Notes: a model not told the origin generated them from the sequence alone. Numbered from the stretch's first letter, positions 17,952 to 26,637 are shown. The stretch: 64,000 nt of DNA from Mariniphaga sp963747515 (GCA_963747515.1 CAVVFN010000001.1:370924-434923); one strand, 5' to 3'. Numbers and translations are program-made.

Positions 17952-19115
17952 TTATTTTTTGGGCATAACGTAATTCTCCACATCTTCAGCCGTTATGGTT
18001 TTACCGGAAAGAATGATCAATCTTTCCACTACATTTCTTAACTCGCGGATATTCCCCGTCCATTTATATTTTTGTAAAAGATCAATTGCTTTTTTATCGA
18101 TATCTTTTTTTGTCTGTCCGTATTCCGTAGCAATATCAGTTAAAAAACGATCCACTAATAAGGGAATATCCGATGTACGTTCGTTAAGGTTAGGAACATG
18201 CAAAATAATTACGCCAAGCCGGTGATAAAGATCGAGTCTGAAATTTTTTTCTTCTACCTCTTTTAAAAGGTCTTTATTCGTAGCAGCAATTACTCTCACA
18301 TCAACATTTATATCGCGATCAGCACCCACTCTCGTTATCTTTCCCTCCTGCAACGCGCGCAAAACCTTTGCCTGTGCGCTAAGGCTCATATCACCAATCT
18401 CATCCAAAAATAAAGTCCCGCCACTTGCCTGTTCAAACTTGCCGATTCTTTGTTTTACGGCGGAGGTGAAACTTCCTTTTTCATGCCCGAATAATTCACT
18501 CTCGATCAATTCTCCCGGAATAGCGGCGCAGTTTACTTCTACTAATGAACCACCACTACGGGCGCTTTTTTGATGAATCCACCTGGCAACCAATTCTTTT
18601 CCAACACCGTTTTCTCCTGTAATTAAAACACGCGCCTCTGTAGGGGCAATCTTGTCAATGGTATTTTTAATTTTTTTTATAGGCGCTGATTCGCCAACGA
18701 TTTCCTGTACCTTATTTACCTTCCTTTTTAGCACTTTCGTTTCTGCTACCAACGTGTTTTTGTCCATCGCGTTGCGAAGTGTAATAAGCATCCGGTTAAG
18801 ATCCGGCGGTTTTGAAATATAATCGTAAGCGCCTTTTTTTACAGCTTCAACAGCAGTTTCAATATTGCCGTGGCCACTTATAATTATAATCGGAACTTCA
18901 GGATTGATTTCCTTTGCTTTTTCCAAAAACTCGATGCCATCCAATTTTGGCATTTTAATATCACAAAGAACAAGGTCATAGCTTTTCACCCTGAACTTAT
19001 TCAATCCTTCTTCTCCATCCGAAGCTTCATCTATTTTATAACCCTCATAACCCAGGATTTCAGTAAGCGTTTTTCTTATTGCTTTTTCATCATCTATTAT
19101 AAGAATGGAAGGCAT
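17952..19115 (-). CDS. sigma-54 interaction-domain response regulator lacking a DNA-binding domain
   Basis: 387 residues. The receiver domain (1-120) has the acidic pair DDE, phospho-acceptor Asp52 in LVLCDIKMP, and the switch lysine in ISKPP. The AAA+ domain follows: Walker A GENGVGKE, Walker B GTLFLDEIGDM, and the arginine-finger region RNVVERLIILSG. The sigma-54 contact loop reads GSFTSA where most activators have GAFTGA. The protein stops at the end of the AAA+ lid (ENYVMPKK) with no Fis-type helix-turn-helix. It must act without direct DNA binding or pair with another protein. No histidine kinase gene is adjacent. Confidence 0.93.
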   Translation of the reverse strand: MPSILIIDDEKAIRKTLTEILGYEGYKIDEASDGEEGLNKFRVKSYDLVLCDIKMPKLDGIEFLEKAKEINPEVPIIIISGHGNIETAVEAVKKGAYDYISKPPDLNRMLITLRNAMDKNTLVAETKVLKRKVNKVQEIVGESAPIKKIKNTIDKIAPTEARVLITGENGVGKELVARWIHQKSARSGGSLVEVNCAAIPGELIESELFGHEKGSFTSAVKQRIGKFEQASGGTLFLDEIGDMSLSAQAKVLRALQEGKITRVGADRDINVDVRVIAATNKDLLKEVEEKNFRLDLYHRLGVIILHVPNLNERTSDIPLLVDRFLTDIATEYGQTKKDIDKKAIDLLQKYKWTGNIRELRNVVERLIILSGKTITAEDVENYVMPKK

Positions 19116-19189
19116 TATTCTAATTATTGATTATTAATTATTGTGTATGTTATTTGTTTTATTGCTAATTCAATTTCCACATTAGCTAA

Positions 19190-20270
19190 TTATTTTTCCA
19201 TCATCAAATATGCTTTTATAAATCCATCTAATTCGCCATCCATCACCGGACCTACATTTCCGACTTCATAATCCGTGCGATGATCTTTGATCATTTTGTA
19301 AGGATGAAAAACATAACTGCGTATCTGGCTGCCCCACTCTATCTTCTTCTTCGACGCATTGTTGATATCCAGCTGCTCCTGCCTCTTTCTCATTTCTTCT
19401 TCATACAAACGACTCTTCAACATTGCCATTGCTTTTTCGCGGTTTTCGCCTTGCGTTCTTGCCTGCTGGCATTCTACAATAATTCCGGAAGGCTTGTGAG
19501 TCAATCTCACCGCGGTTTCTACCTTGTTTACGTTTTGTCCGCCACTACCACCACTTCTGAAAAATGCCCATTCCACATCTGCAGGATTTACTTTGATCTC
19601 AACTGAATCATCAATTAACGGGTATACATACACGCTGGCAAAACTCGTATGCCTGCGGGCATTGCTGTCGAAAGGCGAAATGCGCACCAAGCGATGAACA
19701 CCACTTTCTGCTTTTAAAAATCCATAAGCAAATGGTCCGTCAAATTGTAAGGTAGCACTTTTAATTCCGGCGCCGTCTCCTTCCTGGAAATCTAATTCAG
19801 CAACGCTCCAGCCCTGCTTTTCACCATACATCCGGTACATGCGCAAAAGCATTTCTGCCCAATCCTGGCTTTCTGTTCCGCCGGCGCCACTGTTGATTTG
19901 CAGTATCGCGGGCATTTCATCTTCCGGTTTGTTTAAGGTGCTTTTAAACTCTGCTTCTTCCGTCGCAATGACAGCGTTGTCATAAGCTTCTTTCACTTCT
20001 TCTTCTGAAGCTTCCCCTTCTTTCCAGAATTCAAAAAGCACAGAAAAATCGTCCACTTTTGTTTTTACATCTGTATAAATATTTAACCAATATTCATTCA
20101 GTTTTATTGATTTTAAAATGGAAGTAGCACGTTTGCTGTCATCCCAGAAACCTGCAGAAAGAGAAAGTTGCTTATCGTTATTTATTTTTTGTTCGCGGTT
20201 GTCCACGTCAAAGAAACCTCCTCAAAACCATCAGGCGGTCTCTCAAATCTTTAAGTAATTCTAAAGTCAT
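19190..20270 (-). CDS. prfB: peptide chain release factor 2, with programmed +1 frameshift
   Basis: Release factor 2 ends translation at UGA and UAA. Translation starts at the ATG at 20270 (MTLELLKDLRDRLMVLRRFL) and meets an in-frame TGA at 20210-20208. It must shift +1 to continue as DVDNREQKIN to the end at 19190, about 360 residues in all. The shift site is CTT TGA C, with AGGAGG three bases upstream (plus-strand 20217-20222), the same spacing as in E. coli. The stop-recognition tripeptide SPF is in RISPFDSNARRH and the catalytic GGQ in SGGSGGQNVNKVE. The gene autoregulates: scarce RF2 favours the shift. Confidence 0.96.
20207..20222 (-). promoter_or_regulatory. prfB: prfB programmed frameshift signal
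   Basis: Minus-strand order: Shine-Dalgarno-like AGGAGG, spacer TTT, slippery CTT, in-frame stop TGA followed by C. The zero frame is closed and the +1 frame is open and conserved. Confidence 0.93.
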
Positions 20271-20386
20271 AGCCGCAAATATAATAATCATGGAGAAATA
20301 CTTCTATATCTTAACAAGATTTAAATACTCGCTGATTAATGTAAATTTACCTTTGAAACGAATAACTACATTTCTGACATTTTAAA

Positions 20387-20421
20387 CAAAATAAAAATCC
20401 GGGTTAAAACTTCTTTTACTA
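20387..20421 (-). repeat. 35-bp dispersed repeat, copy 9
   Basis: Minus-strand reading: TAGTAAAAGAAGTTTT and GGATTTTTATTTTG. Lies in the divergent gap, 22 bp before the DinB-like start. Confidence 0.75.
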
Positions 20422-20442
20422 TAAAATAAATAATCAATAAAA

Positions 20443-20874
20443 ATGAATATTACTGATTTTTACCAACAAGACTTAGACAAATTAATCGAAGAAATTAATT
20501 TATTTAAAACAGAAAATAGTCTTTGGGAAACCAAAGAAGGAATTACCAATTCCGCAGGAAATTTAACGCTGCACCTATTGGGAAATCTGAATCATTTTAT
20601 AGGAAAAACTTTGGGAAATACTGATTATGTCCGCCAACGCGATGAAGAGTTTTCTCTAAAAAATATTCCTAAAGAAAAATTAATCAGTGATTTAGAGGAA
20701 TTGAAAGAAACGATTAAAAATACTTTATCGAAATTATCAGAAGAAGATTTAAAGAAAGATTTTCCAATCGCCATCAGAAATGAAACTTTTTCTACAGAAA
20801 CGATGCTTATCTATTTACTTGCCCATTTTAATTATCACTTGGGCCAGGTAAATTATTTAAGAAGAATGTTGTAA
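20443..20874 (+). CDS. DinB superfamily protein (DUF1572-like)
   Basis: 143 residues, an all-helical four-helix bundle of the DinB/YfiT type. The metal-site histidines are placed as in the family: one in NLTLHLLGNLNHFIG (about 47-58) and a pair in LLAHFNYHLGQVNYLRRML at the C-terminus. Members bind a divalent metal, and some transfer thiols such as bacillithiol or mycothiol. No activity can be assigned. The low-GC, lysine- and glutamate-rich composition matches its neighbours. It stands alone upstream of recF. Confidence 0.8.
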   Translation: MNITDFYQQDLDKLIEEINLFKTENSLWETKEGITNSAGNLTLHLLGNLNHFIGKTLGNTDYVRQRDEEFSLKNIPKEKLISDLEELKETIKNTLSKLSEEDLKKDFPIAIRNETFSTETMLIYLLAHFNYHLGQVNYLRRML

Positions 20875-20949
20875 ATTTTTCAGATGACAGGCAATTTACA
20901 ACGAAGACACCCGTGCCGATAAACATAACTAATACCCTGACCCGTATAC

Positions 20950-22050
20950 ATGTTTTTTACAAAAATTTCACTTACCGGCATTTAAGAATTATCACGTTCA
21001 AACTTTTGAATTTAAGGAAAGAATAATCGGAATTTGTGGCTTGAATGGGAAAGGGAAAACAAACCTGCTTGACGCCATCAATTATTTATGTTTTACTAAA
21101 AGTTATTTTACAAAACAGGATATTTTAAATGTTCATTTTGGAGAAGAAGGTTTCAGGCTGGAGGGAGATTTAAAAAATGAAAATGAAAAAAATGATTCAC
21201 AAAAAATCGTTTGCATTTATCGTCCTTCGCAAAAAAAAGAATTTTATTTCGACAATGTGGCTTACGATAAATTTTCGCAACACATCGGCAAATTTCCATT
21301 TGTAATGATTGCACCGGACGATATCGGCATGATAACGGGCGGAAGCGAAGAGAGAAGAAAATTTTTGGACACATTGATAAGCCAGGTGGATGCCGAATAT
21401 CTTCAGCAACTGATTACTATAACAAAGTACTCGCACAAAGAAATAGTTTCTTAAAAAATGAAGCCCAGGGAGGCAGGTTTGATTTTGCTTTACTCGAAAT
21501 TTTTGACCATCAATTAATCCCTTCGGGAAATTATATTCATCAGAATCAGGAATGAATTTTCAAAGCAATTATTTCCGCTGGTACGGCAATTTTATAAAAG
21601 CATTTCAGGAAATAATGAAGATATTTCTTTGGAGTACAACAGCCTTCAGAATGAAAATAATTTTGAAGAATTATTAATTGCTTCGCGGCAAAAAGACAGG
21701 CTTACACAGCGCACCAATGTTGGCATACATAAAGATGACCTTATTTTTTTGCTGTATGAAAATGTGTTCAAAACCATCGCTTCCAAGGGCAAAGAAAAAG
21801 CTTGTTATTTGCCTGCAAACTCGCAGAATTTGAAATTTTAAAAACCGTAAAAAATTTTCCTCCACTTTTATTACTGGATGATGTATTTGAAAAATTAGAT
21901 GAAAGCAGGATCAAAAATTTGTTGAAATATGTTTGTGTAGAAAATAGCGGACAGGCTTTTATTACGGATACTCATGCGGAACGGCTGCTGGATTCTCTTT
22001 CGCAATTCGGGAATGAAGTGCAGATTATAGAGCTGAAAGTAAAAGTTTAG
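20950..22050 (+). pseudogene. recF: DNA replication/repair protein RecF, multiply frameshifted
   Basis: RecF is an SMC-like ATPase that loads RecA at gaps. The expected protein (about 365 aa) is all here but spread over several frames. The N-terminus MFFTKISLTG from 20950 shifts near 20980 to FKNYHVQTFEFKERIIGICGLNGKGKTNLLDAI, which holds the Walker A. It shifts again near 21430 (to NKVLAQRNSFLKNEAQGG), near 21550 (to NEFSKQLFPLVRQFYKS) and near 21790 (to KKSLLFACKLAEFEILK). The Walker B LLLLDDVFEKLD and the end HAERL...VQIIELKV are intact. Four indels with almost no other damage point to sequencing error or very recent decay. Confidence 0.85.
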
Positions 22051-22116
22051 AAGAGTTTAGATAGTTTAGCGCTAAACTCTTCTAAACATTTTTTCTAAAC
22101 TCTTCTAAACTTTTTT
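22045..22116 (+). terminator. tandem alternative terminators sharing one left arm
   Basis: Left arm GTTTAGAAGAGTTTAG (22045-22060) is perfectly complementary to two identical right arms CTAAACTCTTCTAAAC at 22072-22087 and 22095-22110. Each right arm is followed by six T (22089-22094 and 22111-22116). A 16-bp palindrome, AGTTTAGCGCTAAACT (22063-22078), competes in the loop. The recF stop codon (22048-22050) is inside the left arm. Confidence 0.75.
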
Positions 22117-22170
22117 CCTAACAGCGATAAACTATATTCCCAAACTTCACCAAATAGTTATCTTTACCAA

Positions 22171-22461
22171 ATGGAAGTTTCAATTGGCGATGCATTAAAA
22201 GAATTTTTAAAAAAAAGCAAACTGAAAAGTGGCGTGCAGGCTATGCAAATAAAAGATGCATGGGAAAAAATAATGGGAAAAACAATTGCCAATTATACCG
22301 ACAAAATTGAGATCATCAACTCCACTTTATTTATTTATACTTCCGTTGCCCCGCTTAAAAATGAATTGATTTATCAAAAACCAAAGATCATAGAAAGAGT
22401 GAATGAAGAGCTTGGAGAAAAAGTAATAAAAGAAGTGGTGGTAAAAAAAAAAAAAAAATAA
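22171..22461 (+). CDS. DUF721 (DciA-like) protein
   Basis: 96 residues of the DUF721 family, which includes DciA, the loader of the DnaB helicase in bacteria without DnaC. Visible family features: short N-terminal helix GDALKEFLKKSKLKSG, the tryptophan motif IKDAWEKIMGKTIANYT, and the strand pair KIEIINSTLFIYTSVAPLKNEL ending in a helix. This family commonly follows recF in Bacteroidota, as here. The last five codons are AAA inside a 16-base A-run, and the TAA stop falls within a dispersed-repeat copy, so the C-terminus may be ragged or length-variable. Confidence 0.88.
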   Translation: MEVSIGDALKEFLKKSKLKSGVQAMQIKDAWEKIMGKTIANYTDKIEIINSTLFIYTSVAPLKNELIYQKPKIIERVNEELGEKVIKEVVVKKKKK

Positions 22462-22488
22462 AAATCAGGGATATTTATTGCTTCACTG
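22454..22488 (-). repeat. 35-bp dispersed repeat, copy 10
   Basis: Minus-strand reading: CAGTGAAGCAATAAAT and GATTTTTATTTTT. Overlaps the last codons and stop of the DUF721 gene. Confidence 0.8.
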
Positions 22489-22629
22489 ATTTATATAACA
22501 TTGCAATTTTTATCTAACGAAAGGATTAATGAGTTAGAAAAATTGGTGTGGCTGATAAGATTTTTCTCTTTTACCGCTATAAATCCACCACTTACCGAAA
22601 ACCAATCTTCTTAAAAACATATTTCCATT

Positions 22630-22637
22630 TACATTTG
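22630..22637 (+). promoter_or_regulatory. -7 box of the ABC exporter gene
   Basis: TACATTTG, 24 bases before the ATG at 22662. It lies inside the longer reading frame that opens at 22548, which argues for the later start. Confidence 0.55.
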
Positions 22638-22661
22638 CCTTCGCAATTTTTTAGAAAACTA

Positions 22662-24416
22662 ATGGATTATAATCTATATAAAGAAACCGAAACCTCAACC
22701 GGCGCAGCAATAAAAAAGATGCTGCAGTTTATGAAAGGTGAAAAAAGAAACCTGGTAATTGCATTCCTGGTTATGGCTTTAAATTCCGGTCTATCGATGC
22801 TCACACCTTATCTTATTGGTTACACAATCGATCATTATGTTCAAACCAAATTACTCCATGGCCTCATGGTCTTCACAGGCTTTTTATTAGCAATCTATAT
22901 TGTTTCCGCTGCCACAGACTACCTGCAAACAAAAATTATGGGTAGCATTGGAATCCGGATGTTGTATAGCTTGCGCAATGCTGTTTTTAATAAAATACAA
23001 TCATTGCCCATCGCTTTTTTTAATCAAAATAAAGCCGGCGACCTTATATCAAGAATTAATAATGATACGGATAAAGTAAACCAGTTTTTTTCACAATCTC
23101 TTATGCGTTTTGTTGACAGCATATTCACTATGTTGGGCGCAGCTATTTTTTTATTGGCAATACATGTGGAACTCGGCGGCGCTGCTTTAATCCCTGCCGT
23201 GTTTATTTTACTTTTTGTAAGAATTATTTCACCGTGGGTAAAGAAAAAAAATGCGGCCAGCCTGAAAAGTACCGGTGGCTTAAGTGCTGAAATTCAGGAA
23301 AGCCTTGGTAATTTTAAAACGATTATTGCTTTCAACCGGAGAGATTATTTCAGAAAAAAATTCAATCTTGCAAATACAATCAATTACAAAGCCAGTGTAG
23401 GCGCAGGTTTAGTGAATAGTGTTTTTGCACCCGTTTTCACACTCTTTTCTAATATTGCTCAATTAATAGTTTTAGCATTTGGTATTTATTTAATTTCAAA
23501 AGGCCAATTTACCATCGGTTTATTAATCAGCTTCATTGCGTATGTTCAATATTTTTATCAACCCTTACAACAGCTTGCTACGCTTTGGGCCAGCTTCCAA
23601 ACCGCAATGGCAGCGTGGGACAGGATATCCGTGATTTTAAATTTAGAATCTGATATGCAGCAGAAAAAAGGAATTGAATTCAAACCTATTCAAAACGGAG
23701 TTCTTTTAGATTTTAAAAATGTTTCTTTTCAATATCCTGCAGGAAAAAAAGTTTTACATGATATTAATTTCAAATTGCAGCGCGGGAAAACTTATGCTTT
23801 TGTAGGCCCTACAGGCGGAGGAAAAACAACAACTGCTTCTCTTATTTCAAGACTGTATGATCCTACGGAAGGTGAAGTTTTTTTAAATGGAAACGATTTA
23901 AAAAGTTACAACTCTTCCGAACTAAGCCAAAAAATTGGTTTCATTTTGCAGGAACCATTTTTATTCAATGGTTCCGTACGCGATAACATTTTGTATGGAA
24001 ATGAAAAGTTTAAAAATTTTAATGAGGAGCAATTAAATAATGAGCTTTACAAAGAAGGTTTAGGTAATTTGGTAGATAGATTTGAAAACGGTTTAGATAC
24101 CAAAATAGTTTCCGGAGGCGACTCCATGAGCCTGGGCGAAAAACAATTAATCGCATTCATAAGAGCCGTTTTGCGTCAACCTGAATTATTGATTTTAGAT
24201 GAAGCCACCGCAAATATTGATACGATGACTGAAAAATTATTAGAAGATATTTTGCAGAAATTGCCACCCACTACTACTAAAGTAATAATTGCTCATCGAC
24301 TAAACACCATTGAAAATGCGGATGAAATTTTCTTTGTAAATTCAGGAGAAGTAACAGCTGCGGGAAATTTTGAAAATGCTTTGCATTTATTAATGGAAGG
24401 AAAAAGAGAAAGTTAG
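22662..24416 (+). CDS. ABC exporter, fused transmembrane and ATPase domains (MsbA-type)
   Basis: 584 residues from the ATG at 22662 (MDYNLYKETETSTG). The frame extends upstream, but a promoter box sits there. The six-helix exporter domain covers about 30-320 and ends with YVQYFYQPLQQLATLW. The nucleotide-binding domain has Walker A GPTGGGKT, Q-loop FILQEPFLF, Walker B LLILDEATANID, and H-loop IIAHRLNTIENADEI. The signature motif is SLGEKQ where LSGGQQ is usual. It works as a homodimer exporting lipids, peptides or drugs across the inner membrane. The substrate is unknown. Confidence 0.93.
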   Translation: MDYNLYKETETSTGAAIKKMLQFMKGEKRNLVIAFLVMALNSGLSMLTPYLIGYTIDHYVQTKLLHGLMVFTGFLLAIYIVSAATDYLQTKIMGSIGIRMLYSLRNAVFNKIQSLPIAFFNQNKAGDLISRINNDTDKVNQFFSQSLMRFVDSIFTMLGAAIFLLAIHVELGGAALIPAVFILLFVRIISPWVKKKNAASLKSTGGLSAEIQESLGNFKTIIAFNRRDYFRKKFNLANTINYKASVGAGLVNSVFAPVFTLFSNIAQLIVLAFGIYLISKGQFTIGLLISFIAYVQYFYQPLQQLATLWASFQTAMAAWDRISVILNLESDMQQKKGIEFKPIQNGVLLDFKNVSFQYPAGKKVLHDINFKLQRGKTYAFVGPTGGGKTTTASLISRLYDPTEGEVFLNGNDLKSYNSSELSQKIGFILQEPFLFNGSVRDNILYGNEKFKNFNEEQLNNELYKEGLGNLVDRFENGLDTKIVSGGDSMSLGEKQLIAFIRAVLRQPELLILDEATANIDTMTEKLLEDILQKLPPTTTKVIIAHRLNTIENADEIFFVNSGEVTAAGNFENALHLLMEGKRES

Positions 24417-24453
24417 AAGATTTTGCAAAAAAAAATTTTTATCTCAAAAAAAA

Positions 24454-24921
24454 TTAAACATTTTCTTCTACCCGCTTGTCAAAATAAATTCTTCGCGAGC
24501 GGATAATCTTCACTTTATTCATGTCTTTGTGCAAAGGATTTAATACATAATTTACCTCCTCCGGCATCAACACACAAGGCACTTCAAGCAAGAGATTAGT
24601 TTTTTCACTAAGAAATTTATCGCCCAGCTTTTTGGTAAAAATGCGTGTATCCGGTGCATCCCAAAATTTAGGTAAAGCAGACAACAGGATTTTTTCAATT
24701 CCAACGCTATCCGGAACCTGTAATGTAATAAGTTCATAATCTTTGATGTCTAACATTTTTGCCGGAGTATGCGCCAATGTTTCCAACAATGCCATTGACC
24801 TCGTAGATGAAGTATAAAGAGCATAAAAACCTTCACTGTTCCATCTTCCGCCAAAAAGCCTTGAACCATTTCCTGAAAGATCTTCAGCAAATTTTTTCTG
24901 TGTTATCCTAAACAATTCCAT
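24454..24921 (-). CDS. RES domain toxin (NAD+-degrading type)
   Basis: 155 residues of the RES family, whose toxic members (MbcT/ParT-like) degrade NAD+ or ADP-ribosylate targets. The family order is visible: LFRITQKKFAEDLSG, then the arginine in GGRWNSEGFYALYTSSTRSMALLETLAH with the conserved glutamate, and the serine/threonine region near DTRIFTKKLGDKFLSE. It starts 17 bp after the stop of the upstream antitoxin gene on the same strand. That antitoxin-then-toxin order is the usual one for RES-Xre pairs. The length is full for the family. Confidence 0.93.
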   Translation of the reverse strand: MELFRITQKKFAEDLSGNGSRLFGGRWNSEGFYALYTSSTRSMALLETLAHTPAKMLDIKDYELITLQVPDSVGIEKILLSALPKFWDAPDTRIFTKKLGDKFLSEKTNLLLEVPCVLMPEEVNYVLNPLHKDMNKVKIIRSRRIYFDKRVEENV

Positions 24922-24938
24922 TGTACGAATTCAATCAA

Positions 24939-25463
24939 TTATGAATAAACACCTTGTTCTAAACGTCCCAATAGCCTGGTGACCATTTGAATACCAAAGG
25001 AAGTATCTAAAAAATGAAGAGGCATTTTGTTTCCAAGAGCAACAAGCGGGCTATGAAGCCATTCAGCAAAAGAATTTTTATCTCCTATCACCTCAATTCC
25101 GCGCTGGGCAAAAGCCGCCAATTCCAAAACCTTTTCGGTTTTTAATGTATCAAGCAATTCATTGTCGTCCTTTCTTTGAATATTCCTGTAGGATGAATGC
25201 AAAAGGCCGCTTAATGTTTCCATGTTAATACCCAGATAATCCGCGAGAGATTTTAAGGTAGATTTCTTAACGCCTTCCCGGGAAAGATCAATCAAATCAA
25301 AATCTCCTGTCAATGGATTTTTAAGACTTTTATTGCCACCTAAAATCACCTTCAATGTATTATACTGGTTCAATGTATTGTATTGAACGGCCGCTTCATT
25401 TACTACAGAGGGGGGATCATCATCAACCGGGTAGTTTTTTATTTTTTTTGTTTGATGTGTCAT
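24939..25463 (-). CDS. Xre/MbcA/ParS-like antitoxin (DUF2384)
   Basis: 174 residues. The N-terminal third is a polar tail (PVDDDPPSVVNEAAVQYNTL). A helical DNA-binding part follows at about 55-110 (GVKKSTLKSLADYLGINMETLSGLLHSSYRNIQ). The C-terminal DUF2384 toxin-binding domain reads VLELAAFAQRGIEVIGD, WLHSPLVALGNKMPLHFLDTSFGIQMVTRLLGRLEQGVYS. This end normally caps the NAD+ site of the RES toxin. It is expected to repress its own promoter as a complex with the toxin. Confidence 0.92.
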   Translation of the reverse strand: MTHQTKKIKNYPVDDDPPSVVNEAAVQYNTLNQYNTLKVILGGNKSLKNPLTGDFDLIDLSREGVKKSTLKSLADYLGINMETLSGLLHSSYRNIQRKDDNELLDTLKTEKVLELAAFAQRGIEVIGDKNSFAEWLHSPLVALGNKMPLHFLDTSFGIQMVTRLLGRLEQGVYS

Positions 25464-25607
25464 TTTATTTCTTTCTCCAAATTTACGACATTTTGGTTAA
25501 ATAATATTCATTTTGTCAATATCCTTTTATAGCCATGTAAAAAATCATAAAAAAAATATACCACAAAATGTGAGATTTGATGTAAGTACATCAAATAATT
25601 TAAATTT

Positions 25608-26456
25608 TTATTTTTTCCCCAGCCAAAGAAGTGCATTAATAATGAGCTGGTCCTGTATTTTGTTATTAAAAGTATGAGAGAGAGTGTGGTTGGTATTGTC
25701 AATTTTATGCTCATAATCCATATCATTGTGGCCCATGTTAAAATAAATCATTCTATAATTTTTGTTGGTCCAGGCTACCGGATAGTAGCCATTATGCCAA
25801 ATCTCACTTTGCTTGGGGCCTGTTCCAAGCGGAAAGCTACTGGAATCAATAGATAAAAGAATTTGAATGTCTGGATCTTTTCGCAAATCATTTTGCCATC
25901 GGTACCACTCATTGGGCGATGATTTGAATGTATCAGGAAGATTTTTTGTCGCCGGATGAAGGTGATTTTCTACTCTCAAAATTGCTGATGTCGGTCTCCA
26001 TGTATTACTTACATAAGATCCGGAACCTAAAAACTCGTTGTGATACCAATTCCAATTCATCGGAAAATCAGAAGGCGTTAAAGCAAATGCGGAAAAATGA
26101 AATCCCATCCATGCGCCACCATTTTCCATGTATGTTTGAAATGCTTCTCTTTGTAATGCATCATCAGGTCTTGTATCTAAAAAAATAACGACCTGGTACT
26201 TTGACAAAAACTTACCATTAAGATTATTCCAATTGTTGGTTGAATCATAAAGAAAATTATATTTCCTGGCTATTTCAGGAAACCATCTATTGGCTTCATG
26301 AACAAAACTGATATGCGCCAAATCGTTTTTTGCAGTATAAAAAGCGATTACTCTAAATTGAATATTTTTATTTTGAGCTAAAAGAACATTGCATAAAACA
26401 ATAAACTTAAATAATAGAAAAACAATTTTCTTTTTAGCAACGTTAGAAATTATCAT
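25608..26456 (-). CDS. secreted ThuA-like domain protein
   Basis: 282 residues with a signal peptide (hydrophobic to about residue 27, LLAQN). The rest is a ThuA-type glutamine-amidotransferase-like fold: VIAFYTAKNDLAHISFVHEANRWF, YQVVIFLDTRPDDALQREAFQTYMENGGAWMGFHF, HPATKNLPDTF, and the final WHNGYYPVAWTNKNYRMIYFNMGHNDMDY. ThuA-like proteins are linked to sugar catabolism with Gfo/Idh oxidoreductases and DUF1080 hydrolases. None of those is adjacent here, although such a cluster lies at 57-63 kb. It diverges from glmS. Confidence 0.85.
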   Translation of the reverse strand: MIISNVAKKKIVFLLFKFIVLCNVLLAQNKNIQFRVIAFYTAKNDLAHISFVHEANRWFPEIARKYNFLYDSTNNWNNLNGKFLSKYQVVIFLDTRPDDALQREAFQTYMENGGAWMGFHFSAFALTPSDFPMNWNWYHNEFLGSGSYVSNTWRPTSAILRVENHLHPATKNLPDTFKSSPNEWYRWQNDLRKDPDIQILLSIDSSSFPLGTGPKQSEIWHNGYYPVAWTNKNYRMIYFNMGHNDMDYEHKIDNTNHTLSHTFNNKIQDQLIINALLWLGKK

Positions 26457-26534
26457 TAAAAAAATATTAGAAAAAATAAATGTATTGATTGTTTCTTTAT
26501 TAAAAAAACTGTCCCGGTAAAGAATGCGATAGTT

Positions 26535-26569
26535 CAGTAAAAGAACTTTTATTTAAGATTTCTATTTTG
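26535..26569 (+). repeat. 35-bp dispersed repeat, copy 11
   Basis: Left half CAGTAAAAGAACTTTT, right half GATTTCTATTTTG. In the divergent gap, 69 bp before the glmS start. Confidence 0.85.
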
Positions 26570-26637
26570 TTTCAAGAGTGAAAAATAATAACTCCTTACT
26601 TTTTCGTTATTTTGTGGCATTCAAAAAAACATAAATT

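Noticed and set aside
20208..20210. In-frame TGA early in prfB, read as a nonsense mutation
   Set aside because: The context (AGGAGG, CTT TGA C) is the known programmed frameshift site, and the +1 frame is fully conserved.
22548..22661. N-terminal extension of the ABC exporter
   Set aside because: It contains the TACATTTG promoter box and its sequence does not resemble an exporter N-terminus.
26457..26637. glmS-type ribozyme or other riboswitch upstream of glmS
   Set aside because: The 181-bp gap holds only a repeat copy and AT-rich DNA. No recognisable conserved core.
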